From NCBI GenBank assembly GCA_006226685.1, contig SBGG01000060.1, forward strand, positions 1-64,000: a DNA stretch of 64,000 bases, given 5' to 3'. The position numbers and the translations under genes are program-made. This document shows, one piece after another, positions 1 to 8,471 of this stretch (positions within the stretch are counted from its first letter, which is position 1; every line of letters begins with the position of its first letter). The notes beneath the pieces were generated by a model. That model saw only the letters and a list, made by a program, of their open reading frames with translations, did no database searches and was not told the DNA's origin. The stretch is from Sphingomonadales bacterium. Its GTDB lineage: Bacteria; Pseudomonadota; Alphaproteobacteria; Sphingomonadales; Sphingomonadaceae.

Positions 1-390
1 GGAACGCAGACTGCCGAGGATGCGGCGGCTTCTGTCGGCTGCTCTGTCGCGCAGATAGCGAAGTCGATCGTCTTTCGCGCCGGCGAGGATGTAGTCTTGG
101 TGATCGCATCGGGCGCTCATCGGATCGATCGCAGCAAAGTCGCGGCGGTAATGAAAAGGGCGGTCAAATCCACGGACGCCGCATGGGTGCAGGAAAAAAC
201 CGGTTTCGCCGTTGGAGGTGTTCCTCCCTTGGGCCATGACTGCGACCCGGTTACGATCATCGATGCCGCGTTGCTCTCGCTCGACTCCGTTTGGGCCGCG
301 GCCGGCTCGCCAACTCATGCTTTTCGAACAACCACGGATGATCTGGTGCGCATGACGCGTGGCGCCGTGGCCGATGTGAGGCAGGAGTAA
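1..390 (+). CDS. YbaK/EbsC-domain protein, 5' end outside window
   Basis: The frame is open from base 1, so the N-terminus lies upstream of the window. The visible 129 residues fit the C-terminal part of the YbaK/EbsC (aminoacyl-tRNA editing) fold: a Lys in the IAKSIVF strand at about residue 22, the TGFAVGGVPPLGH loop, and a final strand plus helix ending in an Asp/Arg-rich tail. Family members hydrolyse mischarged aminoacyl-tRNA (for example Cys-tRNA-Pro) in the cytoplasm. The substrate cannot be told from this fragment. No operon partner is visible, because the next gene is on the other strand. Family assignment is by recall of the motif pattern. Confidence 0.8.
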   Translation, partial: GTQTAEDAAASVGCSVAQIAKSIVFRAGEDVVLVIASGAHRIDRSKVAAVMKRAVKSTDAAWVQEKTGFAVGGVPPLGHDCDPVTIIDAALLSLDSVWAAAGSPTHAFRTTTDDLVRMTRGAVADVRQE

Positions 391-444
391 ACCGGGCCGG
401 CAACGAGGGTACGAGCCTCCTTGCCTGGCCACGAAAAGTTGCGC

Positions 445-897
445 TCACCCGCAATACGACGACTGATCTGCAAGCTGCCGAAGCGCGTCGTTACGCCTGA
501 AGGGCAATATGACGAAAGCGGCGGCGATCGCAGCGACAATGCCGAAAGCAAACCCGCTGGAATATCCCGCCACCCCGGCAATGGCGATGACAGTGGCGGA
601 GGTTCCGATCTCACCCAGATCGCGGCTGCTTTGTACGACTGTCATGTCGGTCCCGGCTTGCCTTGCCCCTGCAGCGAAGCGCATTGCGAGGGTCATTGCG
701 GCGACCGATGCGCCCCCGCTGCCAGCCGAACCCAGCAGGATGGCGACAAGAGCGATAGGCCTTTCGACCGGCAGAATGGCTGATGCCTGCATGATCCAGA
801 GGCATGCGCCTGCGGAGGACAGACAAAGACTGAGCAGCAGGACGCGAGCGATGCCCATCCGGCGCACGAGCCACGCCCCTCCGTTCCGGGGATTGAT
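445..897 (-). pseudogene. C-terminal remnant of an MFS transporter
   Basis: The minus-strand frame reads GGAWLVRRMGIARVLLL and then several hydrophobic helices, with AGTDMTVVQSSRDLG between the last membrane segments. This is the shape of the last three or four helices of an MFS permease of the RhtX/AmpG kind. About 150 residues remain against roughly 400 for a whole permease. No start codon with a ribosome site precedes it, and in the same frame the DUF1993 stop lies only about 13 codons upstream. I read it as a 5'-deleted gene joined to the DUF1993 gene by a deletion. The upstream limit (about 897) is approximate. Confidence 0.6.
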
Positions 898-936
898 CGA
901 AGCTCTTGCCGATTGTCGGCCGGGGAACCGGAATCC

Positions 937-1497
937 TCACGCCGCGGTCGGGGAACGAAGATGGTTGAACATATGCGGCACATAGTCGGCCTTGCCAATC
1001 TCGATCCCCCGGCTTCTGAGGATCGCGTAAGCGGTTACGACGTGGAAGTAGAATTGGGGCAGCGCCCAGTCCCTGACATAGTCCTGGCCGGTCATATCGA
1101 ACGTTGGACCGCCCGGCAGTTCAAGGATCACTCGCCTATCCTCGGTTCCGTCAAAAGCGCCTGGCTCAAGGCTGCCGAGAAACGATAGGGCGTCACCGAT
1201 GCGGGTTTGCGCTTCGATCATCGATCCCGACCGTTCACCGGCATTATGCCCTTCCTGTCCGAGTTGCTCCAAGTCTTCCGGTAACATCTGACCACTCAGA
1301 CGGAATACGGCTTCCTGCGCCTGCAGACAGGCGAACCGCAGCTGCGCTGACAGGGGGAGCATGTCGGGCGCGAGACGTTGGGCAAGGAGCGCTTCGGCTT
1401 CTGAATCCGAGCATTGCTGGCGCGCCTTTTCCAGCAATCCCGCGAGCGTTTGCAGCATATGCGTATATGTCGGCACGAGAAGATCGGTCGGGGACAT
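937..1497 (-). CDS. DUF1993 family protein
   Basis: A 186-residue soluble protein starting at an ATG (MSPTDLLVPTYTHMLQTL) and ending in PHMFNHLRSPTAA. The helical pattern, the FDMTGQDYVRDWALPQFYFHVVTAYAILR segment (given here only as a description of residues about 140-168) and the overall length match the DUF1993 family, which looks like a DinB-type four-helix bundle and has no known reaction. It lies 49 bp downstream of the GFA-family gene on the same strand and may be the last gene of that operon. The function is unknown. Confidence 0.8.
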   Translation of the reverse strand: MSPTDLLVPTYTHMLQTLAGLLEKARQQCSDSEAEALLAQRLAPDMLPLSAQLRFACLQAQEAVFRLSGQMLPEDLEQLGQEGHNAGERSGSMIEAQTRIGDALSFLGSLEPGAFDGTEDRRVILELPGGPTFDMTGQDYVRDWALPQFYFHVVTAYAILRSRGIEIGKADYVPHMFNHLRSPTAA

Positions 1498-1546
1498 GGA
1501 AACTCCTGCAGATGAAGTTGGGAAGATGAGGTCTTATACTGACGGG

Positions 1547-1972
1547 TTATACCGACGACTTTTCTGATCGCGTGGCCGGAACTCGCGGGCCAGGCCATTC
1601 AGGTCGCGGATCGTCACAGACAAGGTTCATCCCCGCGCCCTCGGTGGCCCGGACGGGAAGTGCGGTCGCGTCGAATCCGTCGAGGCAGAAGATGTTGACC
1701 CCGAAGTGATCGGGCGCCGCGCGCTTGCGGTGGAAGACGTAGATGCCGCAACGCCGGCAGAAATAATGTTTCGCGCGGCCGCTGTTCCATACGTAGAGCG
1801 AGAGCAGTTGCTCTCCCTGTTCGATATGCAGCGCTGCTTCGGGCATTTTCACCATCAATGCGTTGCGCTTCACGCATAATGAGCAATCGCATGTCGTCAA
1901 TTCGATCGGATCGCTGTCCAGGGTGAAGCGAACCCCGCCGCAGTGGCAGGAACCGGGATGACGGCTTACCAT
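1547..1972 (-). CDS. GFA/CENP-V family zinc-binding protein
   Basis: A 141-residue protein with the cysteine layout of the GFA (glutathione-dependent formaldehyde-activating enzyme-like) fold: CHCGG at residues 9-13, CDCSLC at 28-33 and CRRCG at about 72-76. These bind two structural zinc ions. Most members are not demonstrated formaldehyde-activating enzymes, so only the fold is claimed. Its ATG start overlaps the end of the DJ-1-like gene by 7 bp, which implies translational coupling in a phzF-like / DJ-1-like / GFA operon. Confidence 0.85.
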   Translation of the reverse strand: MVSRHPGSCHCGGVRFTLDSDPIELTTCDCSLCVKRNALMVKMPEAALHIEQGEQLLSLYVWNSGRAKHYFCRRCGIYVFHRKRAAPDHFGVNIFCLDGFDATALPVRATEGAGMNLVCDDPRPEWPGPRVPATRSEKSSV

Positions 1973-2649
1973 CGGCTCGCTTCTTCCGCGCCGAATGGGT
2001 CGAGCATCCTAGCGCCTGAACCGACGCCGGCCGTCTCGTGCTGCGCTGCCGCCAGTATGGCCGGTTCGATCACCCGCAGCGCATGATCGACATAGAAGCT
2101 CTTCTCGCCCACCGGAGCGACATAATGCAACGCTTCGTGCGTGATGTCGATCGACGCGGCGCGCGCGATAATCCACGCGGCGAGATAAGGCGCGGCAAGG
2201 CAGCCGCCCGCTGTCGCGACATTGCCATGAGCGGCGAACGGCGCGTCGATAACGTTGACGCCCGCCTCCACGACCCACGGCTTCGTCGTCAGGTCGGTGC
2301 AGGCCGGCAGGTCGCCGATCAGACCGAGCCTGGCCAACAGCAACGTGCCGGAACATTGCGCGGCGATCAGCTGACGGGTGGGATCGAGCTGCAGGCGAGC
2401 CAGCAAGGCGGTGTCCTCGGCAATCTCGCGCGTCCGAATACCGCTGCCGATCAGCACTGCATCCGCCTCACAGGCAAATTCCAGCGGGCGCTGGCGCTGC
2501 ACGGTCACGCCATTCATGGACGTGACCTGTTTTGACGGGGCAGTGATATGGGCCTGCCAGCCTCGCGGCCGGAGACGGTTGAGGATGGCAGCGCCAATGA
2601 AGGAATCGAGTTCATTGAAGCCGTCGAAGGTCAGGACCGCGATTTGCAT
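1966..2649 (-). CDS. DJ-1/PfpI (class I glutamine amidotransferase-like) family protein
   Basis: About 227 residues. The N-terminus MQIAVLTFDGFNELD is the first strand of the DJ-1/PfpI fold, and AQCSGTLLLA near residue 98 carries the nucleophile-elbow Cys. A late His (HGNVATAGG) could complete the active site. Members include isonitrile hydratases, chaperone/deglycase-like proteins and the sensor half of GlxA/FtrA regulators. No AraC domain follows here, so it is a stand-alone enzyme-like protein. ATG at 2649 shares bases with the phzF-like stop (TGATG), while a TTG one codon earlier is the alternative start. Confidence 0.8.
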   Translation of the reverse strand: MQIAVLTFDGFNELDSFIGAAILNRLRPRGWQAHITAPSKQVTSMNGVTVQRQRPLEFACEADAVLIGSGIRTREIAEDTALLARLQLDPTRQLIAAQCSGTLLLARLGLIGDLPACTDLTTKPWVVEAGVNVIDAPFAAHGNVATAGGCLAAPYLAAWIIARAASIDITHEALHYVAPVGEKSFYVDHALRVIEPAILAAAQHETAGVGSGARMLDPFGAEEASRW

Positions 2650-3491
2650 CAACTGGCACTCCGGCCGCTAAAGAGCGTACGGGTGGCACCGGCAACCCAT
2701 ATCTGTCCGGCATCATCCTGTTCGACGTGGATGCGACCGCTCCTTCCCAGCCGCGTGCCTTGTGCTGCAATGTAGGCATCGTTCACGCGGCCGCTCGCGA
2801 ACAGCCATTGGCCGAGCGCGGCGTTGAGGCTGCCCGTCACCGGGTCCTCGATCAGCGCGCCATGGGCGTCGCTGAAAAAGGCGCGGACCTCGAATGCTGC
2901 GTCACCGCCTGCCGCATAGGGGCCGAGAATGCCGATATCGATCCGCTGGCTCTGATGCCTTTCCGGTTCCACCGCCAGCACGGCATCGGCCGATTCCAGC
3001 ATCACCGCGATCCAACCGGGACCATTATCCGCCCACGTCGCATCCATGATTGCGCCACGCTCGATACGCAAAACCTCCGCCACCCGGGCAATGTCTGCTT
3101 CCGTGGGAGTGCCGCCGCGCAGCAGGGGCGGCGCAGCGAAGGCTAGGCGCTCGCCGTCGTTCCGGATCTTCACCAGACCTGCGCCGCAGTCCTGCACGAT
3201 CATGTTCCGATCCCTCGGTTGTCCGCCCGCCTCCATCCAAGCATGAGCGCTGCCCAGCGTCGGATGTCCGGCGAAGGTCAGTTCATGCGCAAGCGTGAAG
3301 ATGCGCACCCGGTAGTCCGCTCCAGGGTCGGTCGGCGGCAGAAGGAAGGTAGTCTCCGACAGGTTCAGCCAGCGGGTGATGGCCTGCATCTCCTCGGTCG
3401 AGAGAGCATCCGCATCGGACACCACTGCGACTGGATTACCGGTAAAAGGGTCGGCGCCGAACACGTCGACGAGGTGGAAGGGATTGTTCAC
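2649..3491 (-). CDS. PhzF family isomerase/epimerase-like protein
   Basis: A 280-residue protein with the two-lobed PhzF pattern. LVDVFGADPFTGNPVAVV comes at the start, LSETTFLLPP at about 44 holds the catalytic Glu, and EDPVTGSLNAALGQWL near 216 holds the second acidic residue. PhzF homologues outside phenazine clusters mostly have unknown substrates, and no phenazine genes are present. Translation starts at GTG, placed by AGGAG seven bases upstream. It is the first gene of the operon and diverges from the MocR-type regulator, a common arrangement when the regulator controls its neighbour. Confidence 0.88.
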   Translation of the reverse strand: MNNPFHLVDVFGADPFTGNPVAVVSDADALSTEEMQAITRWLNLSETTFLLPPTDPGADYRVRIFTLAHELTFAGHPTLGSAHAWMEAGGQPRDRNMIVQDCGAGLVKIRNDGERLAFAAPPLLRGGTPTEADIARVAEVLRIERGAIMDATWADNGPGWIAVMLESADAVLAVEPERHQSQRIDIGILGPYAAGGDAAFEVRAFFSDAHGALIEDPVTGSLNAALGQWLFASGRVNDAYIAAQGTRLGRSGRIHVEQDDAGQIWVAGATRTLFSGRSAS

Positions 3492-3598
3492 GCTGTAACT
3501 CCTGTTGCGCAGACGGCTTTTCTAACTGGCGGCACCGGCATCGACAGGCACGGATCGATACGATATCGCCAAACTGTACTGATCATGAAAGCAGGACG

Positions 3599-4984
3599 GT
3601 GGCGGCAAACCCCAATGAAACGCGGACAGGACGTATCGTCCGCCATATTCGCGACCGGATCGAAGCGCGCACGCTCACGCCCGGCGCGCGGTTGCCATCC
3701 ATCCGCGCGATGGCGGACACGATGAGCGTCGCGCGCTCGACCGTGGTCGAAGCCTATGAGCGTCTTGCAAGCGAGGGTATGATCCGCTCGCGGCCCGGAT
3801 CGGGCTTTTATGTCGCGGCTCCGCTGGCTCCGCTGGCGCTTGAACGGTTGACGCAGACCGCCGAGCGGGAGGTCGATCCGTTATGGATGCTCCGCCAGTC
3901 GTTGGGCGAACGGCGCGCGGGATTGATGCCGGGATGCGGCTGGTTGCCGGATGACTGGCTCGCAGGCGAGGCGCTGCGCAAGGCCATGCGCGCAATGGCG
4001 CGTACAGAGGATGCGGGCGCTCTCGCGAGCTATGCCTCGCCGTTCGGTTCACCCGCGCTGCGCTCGCTGCTCGCCCGCCGCCTCGCCGAACAGGGGGTCG
4101 CGGCTGCGACCGATCAGATCCTTCTCACCGACAGCGGCACTCAGGCGCTTGATCTGGTCTGCCGCTTCCTTCTCCAGCCCGGCGACGCGGTGCTGGTCGA
4201 TGATCCATGCTACTTCAATTTCCTTGCCTTGCTGCGAGCGCATCGGGCCAAGGTAATCGGTGTGCCGATGACGCCCAGCGGCCCCGATCTCGCCGCGTTC
4301 GCGGAGGCGGCCGTCACGCACAGGCCGCGCCTGTATCTGACCAATTCGGCCGTCCATAATCCGACGGGTGCGATGCTTTCCGCACCTGCGGCGCATCGGC
4401 TGCTCCGCATCGCCGAAGCCCATGACATGGTCATCGTCGAGGACGATATTTTCGCCGATTTCGAGCATGTCCCGGCTCCGCGCCTCGCCGCCTTCGACGG
4501 GCTGGAAAGAGTGATCCGGATCGGCAGCTTTTCCAAGTCCCTGTCCGCAGCCGTGAGATGCGGCAACATTGCCGCGCGCGGCGACTGGATCGAGGCACTG
4601 GCCGATCTGCGCATCGCGACCTCCATGGCTGGTAGCCCCTTGTCGGCAGGCTTGCTCCACACGGTCCTGACGGATGGAAGTTATCGCAGGCACCTTGAAT
4701 CCGTCCGCTCCCGCCTTGCCCGCGCCATGCCGCGCGTGGCGAAGCGGCTGCGCGACCTCGGTATTGAGCCTTGGGCTGAACCGGGTGCGGGCATTTTTCT
4801 GTGGGCACGATTACCGGATGGCGTCGATGCGGTCGCTCTCGCCCGCTCTGCGTTGGCCAAGCAGATCGTCCTTGCACCGGGTGCGGTGTTCAGCGCCAGT
4901 GGCGGCTGGCGCGATCATATGCGCTTCAACGTGGCGATGAGCGATGATGATCGCCTGTTCGGTTATTTACGTATGGTGCTATAG
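3599..4984 (+). CDS. MocR/PdxR-type regulator: GntR wHTH fused to class I aminotransferase
   Basis: 461 residues. The N-terminal GntR winged helix is at about 10-75 (PSIRAMADTMSVARSTVVEAYERL). It is followed by a fold-type I PLP aminotransferase domain with NPTGAM, VEDDIFADFEH and SFSKSLSAAVRCG. The Lys in the last motif is the expected PLP-binding residue. MocR proteins sense PLP or amino compounds and control neighbouring genes. It starts at GTG 3599 and diverges from the phzF-like operon, with 107 bp between start codons, so that operon is its likely target. No stops or frameshifts are visible. Confidence 0.9.
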   Translation: MAANPNETRTGRIVRHIRDRIEARTLTPGARLPSIRAMADTMSVARSTVVEAYERLASEGMIRSRPGSGFYVAAPLAPLALERLTQTAEREVDPLWMLRQSLGERRAGLMPGCGWLPDDWLAGEALRKAMRAMARTEDAGALASYASPFGSPALRSLLARRLAEQGVAAATDQILLTDSGTQALDLVCRFLLQPGDAVLVDDPCYFNFLALLRAHRAKVIGVPMTPSGPDLAAFAEAAVTHRPRLYLTNSAVHNPTGAMLSAPAAHRLLRIAEAHDMVIVEDDIFADFEHVPAPRLAAFDGLERVIRIGSFSKSLSAAVRCGNIAARGDWIEALADLRIATSMAGSPLSAGLLHTVLTDGSYRRHLESVRSRLARAMPRVAKRLRDLGIEPWAEPGAGIFLWARLPDGVDAVALARSALAKQIVLAPGAVFSASGGWRDHMRFNVAMSDDDRLFGYLRMVL

Positions 4985-5045
4985 TGGGGATTTGCGAGAT
5001 TTCGGCCGCACACTACAGTCACTTCCATATGTCAGGCTACGATAA

Positions 5046-5318
5046 GACGCTGCTGACATCGTTGACGCCCTTGCAGCATCGCAGGGCATTTCGAAGGCTG
5101 ATGCGAAGAAATCTCTCGATACCGTCCTCAGCCTTATCGGCGATGCGCTGGTGAAGGGCGACGAGGTCTCCTTGAACGGCTTTGGCAAGTTCCGCGCAAA
5201 GGACAGCGCCGCCCGTGAAGGCCGCAATCCTCAGACCGGCGAGACGATCGTGATCCGCGCTTCCAAGCGCGTTGGCTTCACCGCCGCGAAGGCCCTGAAG
5301 GACAAGGTCAACGGATGA
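5046..5318 (+). pseudogene. HU-family DNA-binding protein, start codon lost
   Basis: The frame reads ADIVDALAASQGISKADAKK, then LNGFGKFRAKDSAAREGRNP and TIVIRASKRVGFTAAKALKD, a complete HU body of about 88 residues. The expected N-terminal Met is absent: TAA (5043-5045) sits four codons before ADIVD and there is no ATG, GTG or TTG in the right place. A small indel or substitution near 5043-5054 would explain this. The stop overlaps the start of the MucR-like gene (ATGA), so the two formed an operon. Both partners are now broken, which suggests the pair is decaying. A rare non-standard start cannot be excluded. Confidence 0.65.
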
Positions 5319-5655
5319 ACGGGCAGGCAGCAATGACCGACAACCACAACGTCGATGAGTCCACATTGCTGTCGCTCACCGCAGAGATCGTGGCCGCCCA
5401 CCTCGGCGCCAACCAGGTCACGGCCGCCGACGTTCCGCAGCTGATCGCATCCGTTCATGGCGCCCTCGCTGGCCTGGGCGCGCCCGATACCACGGAGCCT
5501 GCGCCGCAACCCGCTGTCTCGGTGCGCGCGTCGGTCAAGTCTGACCATCTGGTCTGCCTGGAGGATGGCAGGAAGCTGAAGACGCTCCGGCGTCACCTCA
5601 TGACCGCCTATGGCATGACGCCGGACCAGTATCGCGCAAAGTGGAACCTGCCTGC

Positions 5656-5663
5656 GGACTACC
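5656..5663. repeat. Left 8-bp target-site duplication of IS66 element
   Basis: GGACTACC occurs immediately before the left end GTAAGCGC and again immediately after the right end GCGCTTAC (8172-8179). Eight bp is the duplication length expected for IS66-family insertion. Confidence 0.93.
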
Positions 5664-5740
5664 GTAAGCGCAAAAACCTCCCCACATTTTCGTAAGCGCT
5701 GATCTGGCTATGTTTCGCCCCTCGTCTGAGGGGTATCGTA

Positions 5741-6163
5741 GTGGCCGATGATATAAGAACATTCGAAACAGGTTTCGAAAGGCAGGAGGGTCAGCGGCCC
5801 TCACGTATGGATGTCATTCCAGCAGGGCCGATGCGGCGTCGGTGGTCGGCCGAGGCCAAAGCCCGGATCATCGCGTCGAGTTTTGAACCCGGCGCCAACA
5901 TCGCGGAAATTGCGCGAACGCATGGGCTGCTGCCGCAGCAGCTCTACGCATGGCGGCATGACAGCATTCCGGGCAAACGCCTGAGCAGCAAGAAGATGGG
6001 CTTTGTCCCTGCGGTGATTGAAGATGTGGGCGGTGCGGGCTCTGCTGATGGTGGAGGCGATGAGATCGTGATCCGCACGGCCGCCCTTGCGATCCATGTG
6101 CCGCCGGGCGCGAGCGAGGATCATATCGCCCGGGTGCTCGCCGCTGTGAGCCGGTCGGGATGA
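5741..6163 (+). CDS. tnpA: IS66 accessory protein TnpA (OrfA)
   Basis: 140 residues beginning at GTG. A helix-turn-helix of the transposase-8 type is visible (RRRWSAEAKARIIASSFEPG, then IAEIARTHGLLPQQLYAWRH at about 45-64). In IS66 this protein binds the ends and is needed for transposition with TnpB and TnpC. It overlaps tnpB by 4 bp (ATGA). An internal ATG (MDVIPAGPMRRRW) is an alternative start that keeps the whole domain. Confidence 0.9.
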   Translation: MADDIRTFETGFERQEGQRPSRMDVIPAGPMRRRWSAEAKARIIASSFEPGANIAEIARTHGLLPQQLYAWRHDSIPGKRLSSKKMGFVPAVIEDVGGAGSADGGGDEIVIRTAALAIHVPPGASEDHIARVLAAVSRSG

Positions 6164-6513
6164 TCATCCCGCCAGGGCCGCTCAAGGTGATGGTGGCGAC
6201 AAAGCCGGTCGACTTCAGGAAAGGCGCCGTCAGCCTGGCGGCGCTGGTCGAGCATGAACTCGGGCTCAAGCCCTTCTCGGGGGTGGTCTTCATCTTCCGC
6301 TCGAAGCGTGCGAACAGGATCAAGCTGCTGGTATGGGACGGCACCGGCCTGGTGCTTGTGAGCAAGGTCTTGCAGACCGGAGGCTTTCATTGGCCTCGGG
6401 CGCACGATGGCGTGATGCGGCTGTCGGCATCGCAAGCATCAGCCTTGTTCGAAGGGCTGCAATGGTCGAAAATGCACACGCCGCGCACCCAGGTTCCGGT
6501 GACGACACGATAG
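6160..6513 (+). CDS. tnpB: IS66 accessory protein TnpB (Orf2)
   Basis: 117 residues with the diagnostic IS66 Orf2 stretch KPVDFRKGAVSLAALVEHEL followed by GVVFIFRSKRANRIKLLVWD and GGFHWPR. The family is short and essentially found only in IS66 elements, where it supports TnpC. The length is normal and no damage is seen. Its start overlaps the tnpA stop, so the two are translationally coupled. Confidence 0.95.
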   Translation: MIIPPGPLKVMVATKPVDFRKGAVSLAALVEHELGLKPFSGVVFIFRSKRANRIKLLVWDGTGLVLVSKVLQTGGFHWPRAHDGVMRLSASQASALFEGLQWSKMHTPRTQVPVTTR

Positions 6514-6580
6514 GTCGCACGCCTGATTCCCCTGATCGAAATGTCATTGCGGACCGCTCCCAAACTGCCAGAAATAGGGC

Positions 6581-8140
6581 ATGTCCGCCACGGCAACCGA
6601 CCTTCCTGACGATGTCGCCACCCTCAAGGCGATGGTCCTGGCCGGCCTCGAGCGTGAAGCTAGGATGCAGCACATCATCGACCAGATCACCCGCACGACA
6701 TTCGGGAAACGGTCGGAAAAGCTGAGCGAAGATCAGTTGGCGCTTGCCTTCGATGATCTCGACGTCGCCCGTGCTGAACTGGAAGCGCTTGGCGAGCAGG
6801 CGGCAGGTCAGAAGAAGGAACGGGCGCGGAGGGAAAGCGGGACAGCGCGGGGGTCGCTGCCGGCGCACCTGACCCGCGTTGAGGAAGTGATCCTTCCAGA
6901 CGAGAAGGAATGTCCCTGCTGCGGAGGCGCGCTGCACTGCATAGACAGCGACATATCGAGCCGGCTCGATGTTATTCCGGTCCAGTATCGCGTGATCGTG
7001 ACGTTCCGCCCGAAAATGGCGTGCCGCGCCTGCAGCGATGGCGTGTTCCAGGCGTCCGCGCCCAAGCATGTGGTGCCAGGCGGCCTGCCCACCGAGGCGC
7101 TGGTCGCCGATGTTCTGGTCAGGAAATATGCCGATCACATGCCCTTCTATCGGCAGGCACAGGCGCTGCGGCGTCAGGGCATCGAGATCGACCGAGGAAC
7201 CATGTGCAACTGGGCGGGTCGAGCCGCCGCCTGGCTCGGCCGCCTGACCAACCGGATGAAAGCGGAACTGCTGACGGGCGCGAGGCTGTTCGTCGATGAG
7301 ACCACCGCCAAGGTCCTGGCGCCCGGCACCGGCAAGGTGAAGACGGGATATCTCTGGGCGATCGCTCGTGATGATGGCGCGCATGGCGGCACCGATCCAC
7401 CGGTGGTCGTCTACACCTACATGCCAGGTCGCGGAAAAGTCTGGGCGGAAAAGCTTCTTGGCGACTTCACCGGCATTGTCCAATGCGACGGCTATGGTGC
7501 CTATAAGCATATAGAGGCGCCCGACCGTAAAGGCGGCCCGGGAACGCTCGCCTTCTGCTGGGCTCATGTCAGGCGTGGCTTCTTTGACGATGCCAAGGGT
7601 GGCAACGCACCGGTCGCCGATGAGGCGCTGCGGCGGATCGCCAGCCTCTACAAGATCGAGGCGCGTATCCGAGGTTCCAGCCCTGAACACAGGTTGGCGA
7701 TCCGTCAGGCTGAATCCGCTCCGATCATCGCCAGCATGCGCCCCTGGCTCGAAGAGATGCTGCCCAAGCTGCCCCGAGCAGCCAACACGGCCGAGGCCAT
7801 CAGATACACTCTCAACCACTGGAAAGGCCTTGTCCGCTTCCTTGAGGACGGGCGGATCGAGCTGGACAACAACACCGTTGAGCGATCAATCAGACCCATT
7901 ACGCTCCAGCGGAAAAACGCCCTGTTTACAGGCCATGACCTGGGGGCTGAAAACTGGGCGACCTTCGCCAGCCTCATCGAAACGTGCAAACTGGGCGGCA
8001 TCAACCCTCAGGCCTACCTCACCGATGTCCTCACTCGTATCGTCCTGCGCGGCGACGCAGATCCGATCGATGATCTGCTCCCCTACAACTGGGTCGATAG
8101 CCGCGCCGCCGCCAGCGCCGTCATCGATCAGGCCGCCTAA
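6581..8140 (+). CDS. tnpC: IS66 DDE transposase TnpC
   Basis: 519 residues, the normal IS66 transposase length. Domains in order are an N-terminal leucine-rich coiled segment (about 1-80), a zinc-finger IS66-type region with CPCCGGALH at about 110, and the DDE core with LFVDETTAKVL (first acidic residue), VQCDGYGAYKH and LDNNTVERSIRP (final Glu). A C-terminal IS66 tail carries WATFASLIETCKLGGINPQAYL. It cuts and joins the element ends. The reading frame is intact and the stop lies 31 bp from the right end. Confidence 0.95.
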   Translation: MSATATDLPDDVATLKAMVLAGLEREARMQHIIDQITRTTFGKRSEKLSEDQLALAFDDLDVARAELEALGEQAAGQKKERARRESGTARGSLPAHLTRVEEVILPDEKECPCCGGALHCIDSDISSRLDVIPVQYRVIVTFRPKMACRACSDGVFQASAPKHVVPGGLPTEALVADVLVRKYADHMPFYRQAQALRRQGIEIDRGTMCNWAGRAAAWLGRLTNRMKAELLTGARLFVDETTAKVLAPGTGKVKTGYLWAIARDDGAHGGTDPPVVVYTYMPGRGKVWAEKLLGDFTGIVQCDGYGAYKHIEAPDRKGGPGTLAFCWAHVRRGFFDDAKGGNAPVADEALRRIASLYKIEARIRGSSPEHRLAIRQAESAPIIASMRPWLEEMLPKLPRAANTAEAIRYTLNHWKGLVRFLEDGRIELDNNTVERSIRPITLQRKNALFTGHDLGAENWATFASLIETCKLGGINPQAYLTDVLTRIVLRGDADPIDDLLPYNWVDSRAAASAVIDQAA

Positions 8141-8171
8141 CGCCTGCCAGTGGGAGTGATATAGCGCTTAC

Positions 8172-8179
8172 GGACTACC
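8172..8179. repeat. Right 8-bp target-site duplication of IS66 element
   Basis: This is the second copy of GGACTACC, directly after the right terminal repeat. The coding frame of the interrupted MucR-like gene resumes here as D-Y-P-M-V. Confidence 0.93.
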
Positions 8180-8471
8180 CAATGGTGGCGCCGGCTTACT
8201 CAGCTAGGCGCAGCGAACTCGCCAAGGCGGGCGGCCTCGGAAGACGGAAGGGCGCTGCGCCTGCCCACAACCAGATCGCGAAAGACCAGGCTCTGATTTC
8301 AGCAAGCAGCGAGGAAAAAACACCGCGCCGCACCCGGCGGAAGCTGGGGATTGCCGTTTCGTAATCTCTGAGTGCCGAAAGCGGTTGGATCGCCGTTCGA
8401 TCAGCTCAATGCCTCACCCTCAAGATAGCCCTTCCGAGTGTTGCGGTGGGCGTCTCTTGACCCTGAACAAC

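Larger units (their letters stand above)
5664..8171 (+). mobile_element. IS66-family insertion sequence (2508 bp, complete)
   Basis: The ends are GTAAGCGC at the left and its reverse complement GCGCTTAC at the right, flanked by identical GGACTACC copies. Inside are the three standard genes in order tnpA, tnpB, tnpC on the same strand. All three are open, so the element may be active. The exact duplication and intact terminal repeats point to a recent insertion. A second copy of the terminal motif, GTAAGCGCT, lies 28 bp inside the left end at 5692-5700 and matches the right end over nine bases. The left tip may therefore be doubled. Confidence 0.93.
5315..8364 (+). pseudogene. MucR/Ros-type zinc-finger regulator split by IS66
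   Basis: The first part (5315-5663) encodes a typical MucR body with LVCLEDGRKLKTLRRHL (zinc-finger region) and MTPDQYRAKWNLPADY. The remainder resumes in frame after the insertion at 8179 as PMVAPAYSARRSELAKAGGLG and runs to the stop at 8362-8364. Removing the IS and one target copy restores one reading frame of about 177 codons. Intact MucR proteins are global regulators of surface polysaccharide, motility and cell cycle in alphaproteobacteria. As it stands the product would end with about 11 IS-encoded residues (RKRKNLPTFS), losing the C-terminal third. Confidence 0.9.

Noticed and set aside
6320-7819. Long minus-strand frame inside the IS66 element
   Set aside because: It is antisense to tnpC, which has all family motifs.
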